7,891 nt of DNA, taken from assembly GCA_036390995.1 (NCBI GenBank), contig DASWAT010000179.1:1-7891 (forward strand), read 5' to 3'. This document shows, in pieces, positions 4,838 through 7,891 of the stretch. The DNA is from DASQQQ01 sp036390995. GTDB taxonomy: Bacteria > Actinomycetota > UBA4738 > HRBIN12. A program made the position numbers and the translations under genes. Position 1 is the stretch's first letter; each line of letters opens with the position of its first letter. A model generated the notes under the pieces. It searched no databases and was not told the DNA's origin. It saw nothing but the letters and a program-made list of their open reading frames with translations.

Positions 4838-6042
4838 TGTCTGAGGCCCAACCGCGACCGTCCGTCCCCGACCGCGGCGACGCCGACCTGTGTGCGCTAT
4901 ATGCGCTCGTGGGGGTGGCCGGGTCGGCGTTCATCCCCTTCTACGCCCTGTTGCTCCGCGGGCGCGGGCTGTCGGCCGACGAGATCGGGCTGGTGCTCGC
5001 GGTCACGGCACTCGCCGGTGTCGCAACCACACCGTTCTGGAGCCACGCGGCGGACACGCGCCTCGGTAGCGTCCACACGTTGCAGATCGCCTGCGCGGCG
5101 GCATGTGTGGCGGCACTCGCGCTGATGGCGACGGGTTCGTCGATCCTCGGGATCGCCGTCGTCGCTGCTGTGCTCGGCGCCGCGCAGGGACCGCAGACCG
5201 CCATGACCGACGCGCTGACGCTCGCGCAGCTCGGTCCGATGCGCATCACCGAATACGGGACGTTCCGCCTGTGGGCGAGCACCGGCTGGGGTGCGGGCTC
5301 GATCGCGTTCGGAGCGTTGTTCGCCGCGGCCGGCCTCCGCCTCGTGCTGCCGGTGTACGCCGCCGGCATCGCGATCTACGCGCTGTTCGTGACCCGCTTC
5401 CCGCGGCAGAGACCGGCGGGGCGGGAGCCCGGAACGCGTCTCGGCTCGGTCGGCGAGGCGCTGCGAGCTCCGCGCGTGTTCCCTTTCCTCGTGGGCGTCC
5501 TCGTGCTCGCGACCTCGACCCACGCCGCATGGGACTTCGTGCCGCTGCGCATCGTCTCGGAGGGCGGCGGCGCTTTCCTCGTCGGGATCTCGAGCGGCGT
5601 CAGCGCGTTCGTCGAGATCCCGTTCATGCGCTCGACGCGGTCGCTCGTCGAGCGCTTCGGTCTTCGGGCTGTCTTCGCCGCGGGCGCGGGCGTGTACGTC
5701 GCCGCTTCGGTCGCGTGGGCGGTGGTGTCCGATCCGGTCGCGGTCACCGTCGTGCGGATCGCGATCGGCGTCGGCTTCGGCCTGGTGTACGTCGCCCTGG
5801 TCGTCATGACGGGTCGGCTGGTGCCCGAGCGGGTGAGGAACAGCGGACAGGCACTGCTGTCGATCTGCTCGTTCGGCCTCGCGCCGGTGATCGGCGGCGC
5901 CGTGGGCGGGTTCGTCTACGAGCACATCGGACCGGCCCAGCTGTTCGCCGCCTCGGCGATCGGGATCGCTGCCGGGACGGTCGTTGTCTACGCGGCCGCG
6001 CGGGGGATCGACGATCCGAGCCGGACCGCTGTTTCCGACTGA
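4837..6042 (+). CDS. major facilitator superfamily permease (MFS_1-like)
   Basis: A 401-aa polytopic membrane protein with about twelve hydrophobic segments. Helix 1 ends F-I-P-F-Y-A-L-L-L-R-G-R-G-L-S, then comes D-E-I-G-L-V-L-A, and the loop between helices 2 and 3 holds S-H-A-A-D-T-R-L-G-S (69-78), a degenerate MFS motif A. E-Y-G-T-F-R-L-W-A-S-T-G-W (139-151) is typical of the MFS_1-like/phenylpropionate-permease-like group that also includes sugar and nucleoside symporters. The central loop is near residues 190-205 (F-P-R-Q-R-P-A-G-R-E-P-G). Substrate cannot be read from the sequence; efflux or uptake are both possible. GTG 4837 is the start that leaves a short polar N-terminus before helix 1; no ribosome site precedes it. 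Its divergent neighbour is amt, with no sign of a shared function. Confidence 0.9.
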   Translation: MSEAQPRPSVPDRGDADLCALYALVGVAGSAFIPFYALLLRGRGLSADEIGLVLAVTALAGVATTPFWSHAADTRLGSVHTLQIACAAACVAALALMATGSSILGIAVVAAVLGAAQGPQTAMTDALTLAQLGPMRITEYGTFRLWASTGWGAGSIAFGALFAAAGLRLVLPVYAAGIAIYALFVTRFPRQRPAGREPGTRLGSVGEALRAPRVFPFLVGVLVLATSTHAAWDFVPLRIVSEGGGAFLVGISSGVSAFVEIPFMRSTRSLVERFGLRAVFAAGAGVYVAASVAWAVVSDPVAVTVVRIAIGVGFGLVYVALVVMTGRLVPERVRNSGQALLSICSFGLAPVIGGAVGGFVYEHIGPAQLFAASAIGIAAGTVVVYAAARGIDDPSRTAVSD

Positions 6043-6053
6043 GCACGAACGGG

Positions 6054-6077
6054 GGCCGGTCCGGGACGTGGACGGCC
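6054..6077 (+). terminator. hairpin after the MFS gene
   Basis: GGCCGGTCC (6054-6062) pairs with GGACGGCC (6070-6077) with one bulged G and a 7-base loop, 12 bases after the MFS stop. No U-tract follows; candidate terminator by position. Confidence 0.35.
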
Positions 6078-6148
6078 TCGAGCGGTACGACGCGGGGGCG
6101 GGCTTGGTCCTTGGGGTGCCTGCTCCGCTGGCTCACTCTGCTTGCGAC

Positions 6149-6179
6149 TAGGATGGAAGCCGGTGCCGAACTGAGGAAG
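6149..6179 (+). promoter_or_regulatory. -10 box and ribosome site of the winged-helix gene
   Basis: TAGGAT at 6149-6154 is a typical actinobacterial -10 hexamer, although no good -35 lies at 16-18 bases. Transcription would start near 6161. GAGGAAG at 6173-6179 lies 8 bases before the GTG at 6188, which decides the start codon. Confidence 0.45.
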
Positions 6180-6187
6180 CGCGCACG

Positions 6188-7423
6188 GTGCAACGTCACG
6201 CTCCGACACGCCAACGCCGGCCGGTTGTCCCGAGTCGTTCACCGAGCGGTTCAGTGTCTCTTCGCCGGGAGGCCGTCATCGCGCTCATGCTCCACAAGCA
6301 ACACCTCGCTGTCGGATCCACCGGCGAGGAGGTCCTGCCGGTGCTCGACGACCTCTTGGGACTTCACGCGACGGTCGCCCTCAGCCCCTACCTGCAGCTT
6401 CGAGCACGGATGCGGACGTTCGCCCCCGATCAGCTGGACGCCCTGCTCGATGAAGGGCGCGCCGCGAAGCTCGCGTGCATGCGCCGGACGCTGTTCATCG
6501 AGTCCGCCGAACTCGTTCCTCTGGTGTTCGCCGCGACGCGGGGGCTCACGGTCCGTGACCGGGAGCGGTTCCTCGCTGCGTATGGTCTGACGCCGCGTCG
6601 CTACGAGCGTGTGGCAGAGCGCGTCGCGAGGGCATTGGCCGAACACACGCTGGACGCTTCCGAGCTCCGCGACGCCATCGCGGCGAGAGAGCCGCTCTCC
6701 CCAGTGATCATCGTGATGTGCGATCAGGCGCGCCTTGTCCGGTGGAAGGGCAGCGGCGGGTGGCAAAGCGCGCGCCCTAGGTACCGGCGCTTCGAAGAAG
6801 CTCTTCCCGACGTCCGGCTGGACACCTGGGAGGAGCACACCGCCGCCCGCGCGCTCGTCGAGTGCTACGTCCGCCGCTACGGACCGGTGAGCGAGAGCGA
6901 CATCGCGTGGTGGACGGGCTTGCGCAAGACCACCGTCCGTGACGCCCTCGCCACCTCGACGAACCTAGTCCAGGCGACCATCGAAGGGTTGGACGGCGTC
7001 TTTCTCATCCACGAAGCCGACGTCGACCCCGCGCAGCGCCCCGCCGCTTCGCCAACCGGACAGGTCTCGCTGCTGCCGGTCCTCGACCCGTACCTGCAGG
7101 GCTACCGCAACCGGGAACGATGCGTTGACCCGCCGCTTCTCCCGTTCGTGGTCGATCGGGGGGGAAATACGACGTCGGTCATCCTCATCGACGGTCGCGC
7201 AGCGGGCGTCTGGGACTTCGTTGCGAAGCCCTCGCCCGAGGTCCGCTTGTTCTTCTTCGACTCGCTCGACGCCCAGACACGCCGCCGCGTGCGCACGCTC
7301 GCCGCCGAGCTGGCCGGGTTCCTGACCGACCACCCGGTCCCTGTGGTAGAGCGCAACCGCATGACACCGCTCACGCAGCGAACCGCGGGCCGGTTCCTCT
7401 CTCCGCTGAAGGATCCGCACTGA
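6188..7423 (+). CDS. winged-helix DNA-binding protein, AlkZ/YcaQ-like (HTH_42 superfamily)
   Basis: A 411-aa soluble protein. Recognisable parts are L-L-G-L-H-A-T-V-A-L-S-P-Y-L near 56-69, A-C-M-R-R-T-L-F (96-103), V-R-R-Y-G-P-V-S-E-S-D-I-A-W-W-T-G-L (228-245, one wing-helix unit) and L-L-P-V-L-D-P-Y-L-Q-G-Y-R (295-307), in the order known for HTH_42/AlkZ-like proteins. Members AlkZ and YcaQ are DNA glycosylases that excise bulky or crosslinked bases; their catalytic Q-x-Q or Q-x-D follows G-L. Here that place holds H60-A61-T62, as in a large actinobacterial subgroup of unproven activity, so glycosylase function is not assured. GTG 6188 has a good ribosome site; GTG 6254 (389 aa) is an alternative that removes a 22-residue R/P/S-rich extension of doubtful value. 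Stands alone on the plus strand. Confidence 0.9.
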   Translation: MQRHAPTRQRRPVVPSRSPSGSVSLRREAVIALMLHKQHLAVGSTGEEVLPVLDDLLGLHATVALSPYLQLRARMRTFAPDQLDALLDEGRAAKLACMRRTLFIESAELVPLVFAATRGLTVRDRERFLAAYGLTPRRYERVAERVARALAEHTLDASELRDAIAAREPLSPVIIVMCDQARLVRWKGSGGWQSARPRYRRFEEALPDVRLDTWEEHTAARALVECYVRRYGPVSESDIAWWTGLRKTTVRDALATSTNLVQATIEGLDGVFLIHEADVDPAQRPAASPTGQVSLLPVLDPYLQGYRNRERCVDPPLLPFVVDRGGNTTSVILIDGRAAGVWDFVAKPSPEVRLFFFDSLDAQTRRRVRTLAAELAGFLTDHPVPVVERNRMTPLTQRTAGRFLSPLKDPH

Positions 7424-7577
7424 AGCGTTCGCCCGCTGGTTCGAAACCCCCCGGACGTCCCCCGGCTGGGCGAGTGAAACCTGGCCTCGCTTGATCGGCG
7501 TTTCCGCCAGAGGACCAGGTGCCAGCGACGACATCACTCGGAGCCTTCAAGGAGCGACGGGAGATGCGCGGTGGGCG

Positions 7578-7592
7578 CGAGCCAAGGGCTCG
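7578..7592 (+). terminator. CGAGCC-AAG-GGCTCG hairpin followed by TTT
   Basis: A perfect 6-base stem with a 3-base loop followed by TTTG, about 155 bases after the winged-helix gene. It is the most terminator-like hairpin of the window, though its T-run is short. It lies just upstream of the lipoprotein gene's promoter region. Confidence 0.45.
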
Positions 7593-7604
7593 TTTGCCCC
7601 GTAG

Positions 7605-7610
7605 TACATT
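7605..7610 (+). promoter_or_regulatory. possible -10 box of the lipoprotein gene
   Basis: TACATT matches TATAAT at four positions including the key first T, second A and last T. It lies 29 bases before the GTG start, leaving a leader of about 23 bases that holds GGAGGG. No clear -35 is seen at standard spacing. Confidence 0.3.
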
Positions 7611-7639
7611 GGACGGCCCACGAGTAGATGGAGGGAACC

Positions 7640-7891
7640 GTGAAGCGATATCAGGGAACGGTCATGCTCGTCGTTGCGCTCGCGCTCGTGATGGCGGCCT
7701 GCTCGAGCAACAGCAGCCCGACCGGCGGAGGCTCGAGCACGAGCACCGTTCCGAGCGCGACTGCGACGTCGGGCGGGGGCGGAGGCGCCTCGAGCGCCTC
7801 GATCACCGCCCAGGGCTTCGCGTTCCTTCCGAACGCCGTGACCGTGAGTGCCGGCAAGGTCACGCTCACCGTGACGAACAAGGACGGTACC
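7640..7891 (+). CDS. cupredoxin-like lipoprotein, N-terminal part
   Basis: GTG 7640 follows GGAGGG at a spacing of about 4-5 bases. The first 20 residues are a lipoprotein signal peptide, MKRYQGTVMLVVALALVMAA, before Cys21, so the mature protein should be lipid-anchored on the outer face of the membrane. Residues 22-56 are a flexible linker of S, T, G and P. From about 58 a domain starts, S-I-T-A-Q-G-F-A-F-L-P-N-A-V-T-V-S-A-G-K-V-T-L-T-V-T-N-K-D-G, which matches the first strands of cupredoxin_1/plastocyanin-like domains (G-F-x-F-x-P, then V-x-A-G, then N-K-D). Copper ligands would lie beyond the window end, so metal binding cannot be judged. The frame is open to the last base. The minus-strand frame here is a composition shadow. 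Confidence 0.85.
   Translation, partial: MKRYQGTVMLVVALALVMAACSSNSSPTGGGSSTSTVPSATATSGGGGGASSASITAQGFAFLPNAVTVSAGKVTLTVTNKDGT

Noticed and set aside
4666..4851. A 62-codon upstream extension of the amt frame
   Set aside because: It crosses the divergent gap and its palindrome, and does not resemble Amt N-termini; the inner ATG at 4665 has GGAAGGGG before it.
4897..6590. Long alternative frames across the MFS gene
   Set aside because: Arginine-rich shadow translations without domains; the MFS frame has clear helices and motifs.
7424..7520. GGTTCGAAACCCCC resembling a tRNA T-arm
   Set aside because: No acceptor stem, D-arm or anticodon arm can be built around it on either strand.
7651..7881. 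Minus-strand frame opposite the cupredoxin-like gene
   Set aside because: Proline- and alanine-rich antisense of a low-complexity linker; the plus-strand frame has a signal peptide, lipobox Cys and a recognisable domain.

Overview
The window looks like a piece of a high-GC bacterial chromosome, most probably from an actinobacterium (Actinomycetota). The pointers are strong GC bias at third codon positions, GTG and TTG starts, two genes that look leaderless, TAGGAT-like -10 boxes, and families common in that phylum (DUF4386, CsbD-like, winged-helix DNA-binding, a small HTH protein with its own operator array). Nothing in the sequence fixes the genus, and another high-GC phylum cannot be excluded. 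There is no tRNA, rRNA, CRISPR array or complete insertion sequence.

Layout. From 1 to 4665 every gene I accept is on the minus strand. They are, from the window edge inward: the N-terminus of an MDR-family quinone oxidoreductase/alcohol dehydrogenase-like protein (1-163, TTG start, not terminated in the window); a six-helix DUF4386 membrane protein whose stop overlaps that start (160-915); a 73-aa HTH protein with a clear TTGACA promoter and an array of GTTGT/ACAAC half-sites (1275-1496); a four-helix DUF6326-like membrane protein (1686-2117); a group of very small genes, namely a CsbD-like gene broken by one extra G (2438-2630), a 58-aa two-helix membrane protein (2721-2897) and a 30-aa single-helix protein (2945-3037); and a complete Amt ammonium transporter (3319-4665). 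A 171-base divergent gap carrying a perfect TAACGA-GT-TCGTTA palindrome separates amt from the plus-strand genes: an MFS permease (4837-6042), an AlkZ/YcaQ-like winged-helix protein (6188-7423) and the start of a cupredoxin-like lipoprotein (7640-7891, open at the window end).

How it fits together. DUF4386 and the MDR gene form a translationally coupled pair. The three tiny genes at 2438-3037 lie head to tail with gaps of 47 and 90 bases and may be one stress-type transcript, since CsbD-like proteins are commonly stress-induced. Amt imports ammonium; no glnK/glnB gene follows it here. The plus-strand genes look like separate units, each with its own promoter-like signals. I see no coherent defence, biosynthetic or mobile system. 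The best leads are the HTH gene with its half-site array, the frameshifted CsbD gene, the two unannotated-size membrane proteins, and the H-A-T variant of the AlkZ catalytic motif.
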